Assembly (NCBI RefSeq): GCF_001668675.1
Contig: NZ_LZKQ01000008.1
Span: 1-64,000 of the forward strand
Direction of reading: 5' to 3'
Origin: Mycobacterium asiaticum
GTDB lineage: Bacteria > Actinomycetota > Actinomycetes > Mycobacteriales > Mycobacteriaceae
Length of the DNA: 64,000 bases
Made by a program: the position numbers and the translations under genes. Position 1 is the first letter of the stretch. Each line of letters opens with the position of its first letter. The notes under the pieces were generated by a model, which was given only the letters and a program-made list of their open reading frames with translations, was not told where the DNA came from and searched no databases. This document shows, piece by piece, positions 52,713 through 61,743 of the stretch.

Positions 52713-52718
52713 AGCTTA
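52713..52718 (-). promoter_or_regulatory. -10 element for leaderless Rv2854-like gene
   Basis: On the minus strand TAAGCT (TANNNT), 7 nt before the GTG at 52705. It would drive the hydrolase-mtr-nicT-hypB operon. Confidence 0.5.
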
Positions 52719-52775
52719 GAGCGCGATCGGAGTCGCCGCCGGTCCGCCGCCCGGCGAGGGCGCCGCCACCGGCGA

Positions 52776-52781
52776 TAACCT
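52776..52781 (+). promoter_or_regulatory. -10 element for mqo
   Basis: TAACCT (TANNNT), 39 nt before the mqo GTG, leaving a leader of about 32 nt with GAGGAAGGA. Confidence 0.4.
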
Positions 52782-52820
52782 TGGTGAACCGCCACGCCTC
52801 GAGGAAGGACCGACCACCCG

Positions 52821-54302
52821 GTGGCAAAGCTGACCAGAACCGACGTCGTACTGGTGGGTGCCGGCATCATGAGCGCCACCCTGGGTGCGATTCTGCGGCG
52901 GCTGGAACCGGATTGGTCGATCACCGTCGTCGAGCGGCTGGACGGCGTCGGAGCCGAGAGCAGCGGCCCGTGGAACAACGCTGGCACCGGGCACGCGGGA
53001 CTGTGCGAAATGAACTACACCCCGGCCCGGCCCGACGGATCGATCGACATCACCAAGGCGGTCTTCGTCAACGAGCAGTTCCAGGTCACCCGCCAGTTCT
53101 GGGCCTACGCGGCGGAAAACGGCATCCTGACCGACGTCCGGGGCTTTCTGAACCCCGTTCCGCACGTGAGCTTCGTCCGCGGTGCGGACGGGGTTTCCTA
53201 TCTGCGCCGGCGCCGCGAGGCGTTGGTGCACAATCCGTTGTTCGCCGAAACCGAGTTGATCGAGGATCCCGACGAGTTCGCCCGTCGGTTGCCGCTGATG
53301 GCCGCCGAGCGGGATTTCGCCGAACCGGTGGCCCTGAACTGGGCGACCGACGGCACCGACGTCGACTTCGGCGCGCTGTCGCGGCAGCTGATCGGCTATT
53401 GCGCGCGCACCGGCGCGGCAGTGTGGTTCGGTCACGAGGTGCGGGACCTGTCCCGCCAGGGCGACGGCAGCTGGACGTTGACCGTCGTCAACCGCCGCAC
53501 CGGGGACAAGCGCAAACTCAACGGCAGGTTCGTCTTCGTCGGCGCCGGCGGTGACGCGCTGCCCGTCCTGCAGAAGGCCGGCATCGCCGAGATCAAAGGC
53601 TTCGCGGGTTTCCCGATCGGCGGCCGGTTCCTGCGCGCTGCCCGCCCCGCGCTCACCGCGGCGCATCGAGCCAAGGTGTACGGCAGCCCGGCGCCGGGAG
53701 CGCCCCCGTTGGGCGCGCTGCACCTGGATCTGCGTTTCGTCAACGGCAGGCCGTGGCTGGTGTTCGGGCCCTACGCCGGGTGGTCGCCGAAGTTCCTGAA
53801 GCACGGGCACTTCAGCGATCTGCCACGCTCGATCCGGCCCGACAACCTGGTGTCGATGCTCGGCGTCGGAGTACGGGAGGTGACCTTGGTCGGTTATCTG
53901 ATCGGCCAGCTGCGGCTGACCGGTCCCGCTCGCATTGCCGCACTGCGCGAATTCGTGCCTAGCGCAGTTGGTTCGGACTGGGAGCTGACGGTGGCCGGCC
54001 AGCGGGTGCAGGTGATCCGGCGGGACAAGGGCCACGGCGGGGTGCTGGAGTTCGGCACCACGATCGTGGGTGCCGCCGACGGCAGCATCGCCGGGCTGCT
54101 GGGTGGTTCGCCGGGCGCCTCGACCGCCGTCCCGGCGATGCTCGATGTGCTGCAACGGTGTTTCGCGGCGCGGTATCAGTCGTGGTTGCCGACGCTGAAG
54201 GAGATCGTGCCGTCACTGGGAGCCCGGTTGTCCGATGAGCCGGCGTTCTACGACGAACTGCGTTCGTGGACGGGCAAGGCTCTGCAGCTGGACGCGGCAT
54301 GA
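52821..54302 (+). CDS. mqo: Malate:quinone oxidoreductase
   Basis: A 493-residue FAD-dependent peripheral membrane enzyme oxidising malate to oxaloacetate with quinone. [24 protein letters not shown] is the FAD motif; [20 protein letters not shown] and the late [26 protein letters not shown] are Mqo signatures. GTG start. It leads a plus-strand series including a GNAT gene and the chelatase. The PE_PGRS48 gene found upstream in H37Rv is missing here; the divergent gap is only 115 bp. Confidence 0.95.
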   Translation: MAKLTRTDVVLVGAGIMSATLGAILRRLEPDWSITVVERLDGVGAESSGPWNNAGTGHAGLCEMNYTPARPDGSIDITKAVFVNEQFQVTRQFWAYAAENGILTDVRGFLNPVPHVSFVRGADGVSYLRRRREALVHNPLFAETELIEDPDEFARRLPLMAAERDFAEPVALNWATDGTDVDFGALSRQLIGYCARTGAAVWFGHEVRDLSRQGDGSWTLTVVNRRTGDKRKLNGRFVFVGAGGDALPVLQKAGIAEIKGFAGFPIGGRFLRAARPALTAAHRAKVYGSPAPGAPPLGALHLDLRFVNGRPWLVFGPYAGWSPKFLKHGHFSDLPRSIRPDNLVSMLGVGVREVTLVGYLIGQLRLTGPARIAALREFVPSAVGSDWELTVAGQRVQVIRRDKGHGGVLEFGTTIVGAADGSIAGLLGGSPGASTAVPAMLDVLQRCFAARYQSWLPTLKEIVPSLGARLSDEPAFYDELRSWTGKALQLDAA

Positions 54303-54374
54303 GTCGCGCCGGCGACGATGCAGAGCGCAGGGATGCTGTGGGGGCACCTCCCGCTCGCGGGGTGAGCGGCGCAA

Positions 54375-54845
54375 ATGAGTGAAGCTCTGCGCCGCGTCTG
54401 GGCCAAAGACCTTGATGCGCAAATACTTTACGAATTGCTCAAGCTCCGGGTGGAGGTGTTCGTGGTAGAACAGGCCTGCCCGTACCCCGAACTTGACGGG
54501 CGTGATCTGCTCGCCGAGACTCGGCACTTCTGGCTGGAAACGACTGAGGGGGAAGTCATCTGCACGCTGCGGTTGATGGAGGAACACGCCGGCGGGGAGA
54601 AGGTGTTCCGGATCGGCCGGGTGTGCACCAAACGCACCGCCCGCAACCAGGGCCACGCCACCCGGTTACTGCGTGCCGCGCTCGCCGAGGTCGGCGACTA
54701 CCCTTGCCGCATCGACGCGCAGAAGTACCTCAGTGACATGTACGCCCAGCACGGGTTCGTCCGTGACGGCGCCGATTTCCTCGACGACGGCATACCGCAC
54801 GTGCCGATGCTCAAGCCCGGCACCGGGCCGGCGGGGGCGCGGTGA
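54375..54845 (+). CDS. GNAT-family acetyltransferase (ElaA-like, Rv2851c homologue)
   Basis: A 156-residue ElaA-type N-acetyltransferase: [71 protein letters not shown] with the acetyl-CoA loop, and [20 protein letters not shown]. The acceptor is not known. Its stop overlaps the start of the chelatase gene (GTGA). Confidence 0.92.
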   Translation: MSEALRRVWAKDLDAQILYELLKLRVEVFVVEQACPYPELDGRDLLAETRHFWLETTEGEVICTLRLMEEHAGGEKVFRIGRVCTKRTARNQGHATRLLRAALAEVGDYPCRIDAQKYLSDMYAQHGFVRDGADFLDDGIPHVPMLKPGTGPAGAR

Positions 54846-56683
54846 AGCCCTACCCGTTCAGCGCGATCGTCGGGCACGACCAGCTGCGGCTGGCGCTGCT
54901 GTTGTGTGCCGTCCGCCCGGAGATCGGTGGGGCGCTGATCCGCGGCGAGAAGGGCACCGCGAAGTCGACGGCGGTGCGCGGGCTGGCCGCCTTGCTGTCG
55001 AGCGCGACCGGCACCGGCGGCGCCGGGCTGGTCGAGATGCCGTTGGGCGCCACCGAGGACCGAGTGGTGGGCTCGCTGGACCTGCAGCGGGTACTGCGCG
55101 ACGGCGAGCACGCCTTCTCGCCGGGCCTGCTGGCGCGCGCCCACGGCGGCGTGCTCTACGTCGACGAGGTCAACCTGCTGCACGACCACCTGGTCGACAT
55201 CCTGCTGGACGCCGCCGCGATGGGCCGGGTGCACATCGAACGGGACGGCATCTCCCATTCGCACGAGGCACGCTTCGTGCTGATCGGGACCATGAATCCC
55301 GAAGAGGGTGAACTGCGTCCGCAGCTGCTGGACCGGTTCGGCCTCACCGTCGACGTCCAGGCCTCCCGCGATGTCGACGTGCGAGTGGAGGTGATCCGCC
55401 AGCGGATGGCCTATGAGGCCGACCCGGACGGATTCGCGGCGCGCTATGCCGACGCCGACGCCGAACTGGCCCGGCGCATCGCCGCGGCCCGGTCGATGGT
55501 CGACGATATTGTGCTGCCGGACAGCGAATTACGGCGCATCGCGGCGCTGTGCGCCGCGTTCGACGTCGACGGTATGCGGGCCGACCTGGTGGTGGCTCGC
55601 ACGGCTGCGGCACATGCCGCGTGGCGCGGCGCGCACACCGTCGAGGAACAGGACATCCGGGTGGCGGCCGAGCTGGCGTTGCCGCACCGTCGCCGGCGTG
55701 ACCCCTTCGACGAGCACGGCATCGACCGCGACCAGCTTGACGAAGCCTTGGCCCAGGCCGCCGCCGATGCCCAACCCGAACCCGATCCCGAACCCGATCC
55801 CCCCGGCGGCGGTCGCTCGGAAAGCGCGGATTCACCCACGCAGCAACAGAATCGCCAAGCCAGCCCGCAACCGCCACGGCCCAGCGCGCCGCCGTCGAAG
55901 GTGTTCCGCACCAAAGCGCTGACCGTACCGGGAGTCGGTGAAGGCGCGCCCGGCCGGCGCTCGCGAGCCCGCAACGCCTCGGGAAGTGTTATCGCTGCCG
56001 CCGATCCCGCGGACTCCGACGGGCACGGTCTGCACCTGTTCGCCACGGTGTTGTCGGCTGCCGAAAACGCCCGCGCCGCCGGGCCGTTGGCGTTGCGCCC
56101 CAACGATTTGCGTCGCGCCGTCCGCGAAGGCCGCGAGGGCAACCTGGTGATCTTCGTCGTCGACGCGTCCGGCTCGATGGCCGCCAGGGACCGGATGGCC
56201 GCGGTCGGCGGGGCCACCCTGTCGTTGTTGCGCGATGCCTATCAGCGACGCGACAAGGTCGCGGTGATCACGTTCCGCGGCGACGCTGCCACGCTGCTGC
56301 TGCCCCCGACGTCTTCGGCGCACATCGCCGGGCGGCGGCTGGCCCGCTTCGACACCGGTGGCAGGACGCCGCTGGCCGAGGGTCTGCTGGCGGCGCGCGA
56401 ACTCGTCGTCCGGGAAAGGGTGCGGGACCGGGCGCGACGGCCGCTGGTGGTGGTGCTCACCGACGGGCGTGCGACCACCGGCCCGGACCCGTTGGGCCGC
56501 AGTCGCATTGCGGCCAAGCGGCTGGTTGCCGAGGGTGCCGCCGCCGTGGTGGTGGACTGCGAGACGTCCTACGTCCGGTTGGGGCTGGCCGGACAGCTCG
56601 CCCGCCAATTGGGCGCGCCGGTCATGCGGCTCGAACAGCTGCACGCCGAGCAGCTGACCCAGGCCGTCCGCAGCGTGGCGTAG
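54842..56683 (+). CDS. AAA plus VWA metal-chelatase-type protein (Rv2850c homologue)
   Basis: A 613-residue fusion resembling BchI and BchD subunits: an AAA domain (about 1-300) with Walker [10 protein letters not shown] and Walker [13 protein letters not shown], an acidic Pro-rich linker (about 305-360, with [10 protein letters not shown]), and a C-terminal von Willebrand A domain with the MIDAS motif DASGSMA (about 434). Such proteins power cobalt or magnesium insertion into tetrapyrroles. The next gene is cobO, so a role in corrin cobalt chelation, with a CobN elsewhere, is inferred. Confidence 0.9.
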   Translation: MKPYPFSAIVGHDQLRLALLLCAVRPEIGGALIRGEKGTAKSTAVRGLAALLSSATGTGGAGLVEMPLGATEDRVVGSLDLQRVLRDGEHAFSPGLLARAHGGVLYVDEVNLLHDHLVDILLDAAAMGRVHIERDGISHSHEARFVLIGTMNPEEGELRPQLLDRFGLTVDVQASRDVDVRVEVIRQRMAYEADPDGFAARYADADAELARRIAAARSMVDDIVLPDSELRRIAALCAAFDVDGMRADLVVARTAAAHAAWRGAHTVEEQDIRVAAELALPHRRRRDPFDEHGIDRDQLDEALAQAAADAQPEPDPEPDPPGGGRSESADSPTQQQNRQASPQPPRPSAPPSKVFRTKALTVPGVGEGAPGRRSRARNASGSVIAAADPADSDGHGLHLFATVLSAAENARAAGPLALRPNDLRRAVREGREGNLVIFVVDASGSMAARDRMAAVGGATLSLLRDAYQRRDKVAVITFRGDAATLLLPPTSSAHIAGRRLARFDTGGRTPLAEGLLAARELVVRERVRDRARRPLVVVLTDGRATTGPDPLGRSRIAAKRLVAEGAAAVVVDCETSYVRLGLAGQLARQLGAPVMRLEQLHAEQLTQAVRSVA

Positions 56684-56699
56684 GGACCGGTAACCGACT

Positions 56700-57314
56700 A
56701 TGCCGCAGGGAAATCCGGTCGAGGTCCCGGACGACGGCCTGACCACTCGGGCCCGGCGCAACACGCCGGTGCTGGCCGTGCACACCGGCGACGGCAAAGG
56801 TAAGTCAACGGCCGCGTTCGGAATGGCGTTGCGCGCCTGGAACGCCGGTCTCGACGTCGCGGTCTTCCAGTTCGTCAAGAGCGCGAAGTGGAAGGTGGGC
56901 GAGGAGGCGGCCTTTCGGCACCTGGGCGAGTTGCACGACCAGCAGGGCGTGGGCGGTGCGGTGGAGTGGCACAAGATGGGGGCCGGCTGGTCCTGGACCC
57001 GCAAGCACGGCAGCGAGGTCGACCGTGCGGCCGCGGCGGCCGACGGCTGGGCGGAGATCGCGCACCGATTGTCCGAGCAGCGCCACGACTTTTATGTGCT
57101 CGACGAGTTCACCTATCCGCTGAAGTGGGGTTGGGTGGACGTCGACGAGGTGGTGCGGATTCTGATCAATCGGGCAGGCCACCAGCATGTCGTGATCACC
57201 GGCCGCGACGCCCCGCCGCAACTGACCGACGCCGCCGACCTGGTGACCGAGATGACCAAGCGCAAGCACCCCATGGACGCCGGGCGGAAAGGGCAGAAGG
57301 GCATCGAGTGGTGA
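56700..57314 (+). CDS. cobO: Corrinoid adenosyltransferase CobO
   Basis: A 204-residue CobA/CobO ATP:corrinoid adenosyltransferase giving the adenosyl ligand of coenzyme B12. The P-loop is HTGDGKGKSTAAFGMALRA (about residues 24-42), then VFQFVKSAKWKVGEE and YVLDEFTYPLKWGWVD. It overlaps cobB (GTGA). Confidence 0.95.
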   Translation: MPQGNPVEVPDDGLTTRARRNTPVLAVHTGDGKGKSTAAFGMALRAWNAGLDVAVFQFVKSAKWKVGEEAAFRHLGELHDQQGVGGAVEWHKMGAGWSWTRKHGSEVDRAAAAADGWAEIAHRLSEQRHDFYVLDEFTYPLKWGWVDVDEVVRILINRAGHQHVVITGRDAPPQLTDAADLVTEMTKRKHPMDAGRKGQKGIEW

Positions 57315-58687
57315 GCACGCCGGCCGTCGTCCTGGCCGCCCCGGCCTCTGGCAGCGGAAAGACAACGGTGGCAACGGGTTTGATTGGCGCCCTGCGCCAG
57401 GCCGGGCACCGGGTGGCGCCGTTCAAGGTCGGTCCGGACTTCATCGACCCCGGTTACCACACCCTGGCCGCGGGGCGGCCCGGCCGCAACCTGGACCCGG
57501 TACTGGTGGGTGAGCGCCTGATCGGGCCGCTGTTTGCGCACGGCACCCGGGGCACCGACATCGCGGTGATCGAAGGGGTGATGGGACTTTTCGACGGTCG
57601 CATCGGCGAGGCCTCGACCGGGCCGGCGCAGGGCTCCACCGCCCACGTCGCGGGCCTGCTGCGGGCGCCGGTGATTCTGGTCGTCGACGCGCGCGGTCAG
57701 AGCCACAGCATCGGCGCACTGCTGCACGGCTTTTCCACCTTCGATGCCCAAACCCGGATCGGCGGCGTGATCCTCAACCGGGTCGGGTCGGCCCGGCACG
57801 AGCAGGTGCTGCGCCAAGCCTGCGAGCAGGCCGGTGTCCCGGTTCTGGGGGCGATTCCGCGCAACGATGAGCTAGAGCTCCCGACGAGATATCTGGGCCT
57901 GGTCACCGCGGTGGAGTACGGGCGCCACGCCCAGCAGGCGATCGAGGCAATGACGGCGCTGGTGGCCCGGCATGTCGACGTGGGCGCGGTCCTGGCAACT
58001 GCCGGGGGCAGGGTTGACGACCCGCCGTGGGACCCGGCAGTCGCGGTCGGCGACGTCGGCACCGATCGGCGCCCCGTCGTCGCCCTGGCGGCCGGAAAGG
58101 CATTCAGCTTCGGCTACGCGGAGCACGCGGAGTTGCTGCAAGCCACCGGCGCCGAGGTCACCGAATTCGACCCGCTGTGCGATGCGCTGCCCGACGGCAC
58201 GGACGCGGTGCTGCTGCCCGGCGGGTTCCCCGAGCAGTTCGCCGCGGAGCTGTCCGCCAACGACACCGCCCGGCGGCAGATCGCCGAACTGGCGGCCGCC
58301 GGTGCGCCCGTCCACGCCGAATGCGCGGGCCTGATCTATCTGGCCGCCGAACTCGACGGATACCCGATGTGCGGCGTGCTCGACGGATCGGCGCACTTCA
58401 CCCAGCACCTCAACCTGGGCTACCGCGACGCGGTTGCGGTGGCCGACTCATCGCTGTACTCGGTCGGCGAGCGGGTGGTGGGCCACGAATTCCACCGCAC
58501 CGCAGTCACATTCACCGGCAGCTACCAGCCGGCCTGGGTGTACCGGGGCCAACGGGTGGATCGGATGCGCGACGGAGCGGTGCATGGCGGCGTGCACGCG
58601 TCGTATCTGCACACCCATCCGGCTGCGACGCCGGGCGCCGTAGCGCGCTTCGTCTCGCACGCCGCGGGCGGCGGTCCGCGAAACTGA
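57311..58687 (+). CDS. cobB: Cobyrinate/hydrogenobyrinate a,c-diamide synthase CobB
   Basis: A 458-residue ATP-dependent amidase: N-terminal dethiobiotin-synthetase-like domain with LAAPASGSGKTTVATGL and FKVGPDFIDPGYH, and a C-terminal glutaminase domain with Cys in VHAECAGLIYLA (near residue 338). It amidates the a and c side chains of the corrin ring using glutamine. GTG 57311 overlaps the cobO stop; the first GTG three bases earlier is possible. Confidence 0.95.
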   Translation: MSTPAVVLAAPASGSGKTTVATGLIGALRQAGHRVAPFKVGPDFIDPGYHTLAAGRPGRNLDPVLVGERLIGPLFAHGTRGTDIAVIEGVMGLFDGRIGEASTGPAQGSTAHVAGLLRAPVILVVDARGQSHSIGALLHGFSTFDAQTRIGGVILNRVGSARHEQVLRQACEQAGVPVLGAIPRNDELELPTRYLGLVTAVEYGRHAQQAIEAMTALVARHVDVGAVLATAGGRVDDPPWDPAVAVGDVGTDRRPVVALAAGKAFSFGYAEHAELLQATGAEVTEFDPLCDALPDGTDAVLLPGGFPEQFAAELSANDTARRQIAELAAAGAPVHAECAGLIYLAAELDGYPMCGVLDGSAHFTQHLNLGYRDAVAVADSSLYSVGERVVGHEFHRTAVTFTGSYQPAWVYRGQRVDRMRDGAVHGGVHASYLHTHPAATPGAVARFVSHAAGGGPRN

Positions 58688-58745
58688 CCCCGCTGCGAAA
58701 AAACCGGCCGGAAGTCGCAATGCGGTTCGGTTCGCGGACGAACAT

Positions 58746-58751
58746 TAAACT
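58746..58751 (+). promoter_or_regulatory. -10 element for leaderless cysG
   Basis: TAAACT (TANNNT) lies 6 nt before the cysG GTG at 58758, separating cysG from the cobO-cobB transcript. Confidence 0.5.
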
Positions 58752-58757
58752 TGCCCG

Positions 58758-59984
58758 GTGACCGAGAGCCCCTACCTGGTGGGACTGCGACTTGCCGGCA
58801 GGAAGGTCGTTGTCGTCGGCGGGGGTAGCGTCGCGCAGCGGCGACTACCGCTGCTGATCGCAAGCGGCGCCGACGTGCACGTCATCTCCCGCAGCGCCAC
58901 CCGTTCCGTCGAGGCGATGGACGGGATCACGCTGTCGCTGCGTGAGTACGCCGACGGCGACCTCGACGGCGCCTGGTACGCGCTGGCGGCCACCAATGAC
59001 CCCGACGTCAACGCGGCGGTCGTCGCCGAGGCCGAACGCTCCCGCATCTTCTGCGTCCGCGCCGACATCGCAGTCGAGGGCACCGCGGTCACCCCGGCGT
59101 CGTTCGAGTACGCCGGGCTGTCGGTGGGCGTGCTGGCCGGCGGTGAGCACCGGCGTTCGGCGGCCATCCGCTCGGCGATCCGCGAGGCCCTGCAGACGGG
59201 CGTGATCACTCCGGACGGACAGGTCGGATCCGACGTCGTCCGGGGCGGCGTCGCGTTGGTCGGCGGCGGGCCGGGGGATCCCGAGCTGATCACCGTCCGC
59301 GGCCGTCGGCTGCTCGCGCAGGCCGACGTGGTCGTCGCCGACCGGCTGGCGCCACCGGAACTGCTGGCCGAACTCGGGCCGCACGTCGAGGTGATCGACG
59401 CCGCCAAGATTCCATACGGCCGGGCCATGGCCCAGGACGCCATCAACGCCGTCCTGGTCGAACGAGCCGGTGCGGGCAAGTTCGTCGTCCGTCTCAAGGG
59501 GGGCGATCCGTTCGTGTTCGCGAGGGGCTATGAGGAAGTGCTGGCGTGCGCCGAAGCGGGGATTCCGGTGACGGTGGTGCCAGGTGTGACCAGTGCCATA
59601 GCGGTGCCCGCGCTGGCCGGCGTTCCGGTCACGCACCGGGCCACAAATCACGAGTTCGTGGTGGTCAGCGGCCATCTGGCGCCCGATCATCCCGAATCGT
59701 TAGTCAATTGGGACGCTTTAGCAGCAATGTCCGGGACCATCGTTTTGCTGATGGCGGTCGAACGCATCGAACTCTTCGTCGCCGCGCTGCTAAAAGGCGG
59801 CCGACCTGCGGATACTCCGGTTCTTGTGGTGCAACATGGGACGACGCCAGCGCAACAATCGTTGCGGACAAGGTTGGTTGACACGCCGGAGCGGGTACGT
59901 GCAGAGGGGATCCGACCTCCCGCAATCATCGTTATCGGCCCAGTGGCGGGCCTCACGGCCGCTGAGGCTTTAAACAATTCTTAA
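58758..59984 (+). CDS. cysG: Bifunctional siroheme synthase CysG
   Basis: A 408-residue fusion: N-terminal precorrin-2 dehydrogenase/ferrochelatase (about 1-150; VVVGGGSVAQRRLPLLIASGA) and C-terminal uroporphyrinogen III methyltransferase (about 165-405; LVGGGPGDPELITVRG, VVRLKGGDPFVFARGYEE, VPGVTSAIAVPALAGVPVTHR). It supplies precorrin-2 for B12 and siroheme for sulfite and nitrite reductases. It follows the cob genes by 70 bp with its own promoter. Confidence 0.94.
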   Translation: MTESPYLVGLRLAGRKVVVVGGGSVAQRRLPLLIASGADVHVISRSATRSVEAMDGITLSLREYADGDLDGAWYALAATNDPDVNAAVVAEAERSRIFCVRADIAVEGTAVTPASFEYAGLSVGVLAGGEHRRSAAIRSAIREALQTGVITPDGQVGSDVVRGGVALVGGGPGDPELITVRGRRLLAQADVVVADRLAPPELLAELGPHVEVIDAAKIPYGRAMAQDAINAVLVERAGAGKFVVRLKGGDPFVFARGYEEVLACAEAGIPVTVVPGVTSAIAVPALAGVPVTHRATNHEFVVVSGHLAPDHPESLVNWDALAAMSGTIVLLMAVERIELFVAALLKGGRPADTPVLVVQHGTTPAQQSLRTRLVDTPERVRAEGIRPPAIIVIGPVAGLTAAEALNNS

Positions 59985-60006
59985 GATTACTGTAAGGTAA
60001 CCTCCT
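59971..60006 (+). promoter_or_regulatory. AT-rich efpA promoter with DtxR/IdeR-like core
   Basis: TAAACA at 59971-59976 may serve as -35 and TAAGGT (59993-59998) as -10, 8 nt before the efpA ATG; no Shine-Dalgarno site is present, so the transcript may be leaderless. TTACTGTAAGGTAACCT matches 12 of 19 positions of the IdeR box by eye, a weak resemblance. Confidence 0.35.
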
Positions 60007-61599
60007 ATGACGGCTCTCAACGACTCAGAGCGCGCGGTTCACACTTGGACCGAAGGGCGCTCAGAACGTTCGGCCCAGGAGCGTCCCACGCGTTCGGTGG
60101 AGACCCCTTTGCAGCGCTTGAGCAGGTATTACCCGGCGTGGATGCCTTCGTACCGCTTCATCGCGGCGGTCATCGCAATCGGCGGGATGCAGCTGCTGGC
60201 CACCATGGACAGCACGGTCGCCATCGTGGCGCTTCCTAAGATTCAGGACGAGCTCAGCCTGTCCGATGCCGGCCGCAGCTGGGTGATCACCGCCTATGTG
60301 CTGACGTTCGGTGGGCTGATGCTGCTCGGTGGGCGCCTCGGCGACACCATCGGGCGTAAGCGCACCTTCATCGTCGGTGTCGCCCTGTTCACCATCTCCT
60401 CGGTGCTGTGCGCGGTGGCCTGGGACGAAGTGACCATGGTCATCGCCCGGCTCTCCCAGGGCATCGGGTCGGCCATCGCATCGCCCACCGGATTGGCGCT
60501 GGTCGCTACGACATTCCCCAAGGGGCCCGCCCGTAACGCCGCAACCGCGGTGTTCGCCGCGATGACCGCCATCGGTTCGGTGATGGGCCTTGTGGTCGGC
60601 GGATTCCTGACCGAGTACTCCTGGCGGCTGGCCTTCCTGGTCAACGTCCCGATCGGTCTGGTGATGATCTACCTGGCCCGCACCGCGCTGCGCGAGACCA
60701 ACCGCGAGCGGATGAAGCTCGACGCGGCCGGGGCCATGCTGGCCACCCTGGCCTGCACCGCCGCCGTGTTCGCCTTCTCCATCGGCCCGGAAAAGGGCTG
60801 GATCTCGGTCACCACCATCGGCTCGGGCGTCGTTGCGCTGGCCGCGGCCATCGCCTTCGCCATCGTGGAACGCACCGCCGAGAACCCCGTCATCCCGTTC
60901 GGCCTGTTCCGCGACCGCAACCGGTTGGTCACCTTCGGTGCGATCTTCCTGGCCGGTGGCGTCATGTTCAGCCTGACCGTGTCCATCGGCCTGTACGTGC
61001 AGGACATCCTGGGCTACAGCGCGCTGCGCGCCGGTGTCGGCTTCATCCCGTTCGTCATCGCGATGGGCATCGGCCTCGGGATCTCCTCGCAGCTGGTGTC
61101 CCGGTTCTCGCCGCGCGTGCTGACGATCGGCGGCGGCTGGTTGCTGCTGGGTGCGATGCTCTACGGCTCGTTCTGCATGCACCGCGGCGCGCCGTACTTC
61201 CCCAACCTGGTGCTGCCGATCGTCGTCGGCGGCATCGGGATCGGCATGGTGGTCGTGCCGCTGACGCTGTCGGCCATTGCGGGCGTCGGCTTCGACCAGA
61301 TCGGTCCGGTCTCGGCCATGACGCTGATGCTGCAGAGCCTTGGCGGGCCGTTGGTGTTGGCCGTCATCCAGGCCGTGATCACGTCGCGCACGCTGTACCT
61401 GGGCGGGATCACCGGCCCGGTCAAGTTCATGAACGAAGCCCAGTTGCACGCGCTCGACAAGGGCTACACCTACGGCCTGCTGTGGGTGGCCGGCACGGCC
61501 GTGATCGTCGGCTGTGCAGCGCTGTTCATCGGCTATACGCCGGAACAGGTTGCGCACGCGCAGGAAGTCAAGGAAGCGATGGACGCCGGGGAGCTGTAG
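60007..61599 (+). CDS. efpA: MFS drug efflux transporter EfpA
   Basis: A 530-residue QacA-type transporter with about 14 membrane helices and a cytoplasmic N-terminus (1-55). The motif A loop is GGRLGDTIGRKRTF and motif C-like GSVMGLVVGGFLTEYSWRLAFLVN. Length equals M. tuberculosis EfpA, an isoniazid-induced, essential transporter that also moves lipids. The C-terminus is acidic. A repeat-bearing terminator region follows. Confidence 0.96.
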   Translation: MTALNDSERAVHTWTEGRSERSAQERPTRSVETPLQRLSRYYPAWMPSYRFIAAVIAIGGMQLLATMDSTVAIVALPKIQDELSLSDAGRSWVITAYVLTFGGLMLLGGRLGDTIGRKRTFIVGVALFTISSVLCAVAWDEVTMVIARLSQGIGSAIASPTGLALVATTFPKGPARNAATAVFAAMTAIGSVMGLVVGGFLTEYSWRLAFLVNVPIGLVMIYLARTALRETNRERMKLDAAGAMLATLACTAAVFAFSIGPEKGWISVTTIGSGVVALAAAIAFAIVERTAENPVIPFGLFRDRNRLVTFGAIFLAGGVMFSLTVSIGLYVQDILGYSALRAGVGFIPFVIAMGIGLGISSQLVSRFSPRVLTIGGGWLLLGAMLYGSFCMHRGAPYFPNLVLPIVVGGIGIGMVVVPLTLSAIAGVGFDQIGPVSAMTLMLQSLGGPLVLAVIQAVITSRTLYLGGITGPVKFMNEAQLHALDKGYTYGLLWVAGTAVIVGCAALFIGYTPEQVAHAQEVKEAMDAGEL

Positions 61600-61618
61600 C
61601 TCTCCCGTCCAGCTTTCC

Positions 61619-61664
61619 CGCCCGCCTTTCGTCGAGCGTCACGCCCGCCTTTCGTCGAGCGTCA
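61619..61664 (+). repeat. 23-bp tandem duplication after efpA
   Basis: CGCCCGCCTTTCGTCGAGCG and three more bases (61619-61641) are repeated exactly at 61642-61664. No gene is present. Confidence 0.85.
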
Positions 61665-61705
61665 CGCTGGCGTGGCGTTGGCGGCCGACCGCCACACTGG
61701 CGTGA
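61661..61705 (+). terminator. Imperfect hairpin between efpA and proS
   Basis: GTCACGCTGGCGTGGCG pairs with CGCCACACTGGCGTGAC (to 61705), with two G-U pairs and one mismatch. It begins inside the second copy of the tandem repeat and could terminate efpA transcription. Confidence 0.5.
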
Positions 61706-61743
61706 CGTTCGCCGCACCGACCCACCTACTAGGCTTGCCGCCT

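Noticed and set aside
57315-58757. Cobalamin riboswitch near cobO, cobB or nicT
   Set aside because: No B12-box-like sequence or leader long enough is present; the genes overlap or have short gaps.
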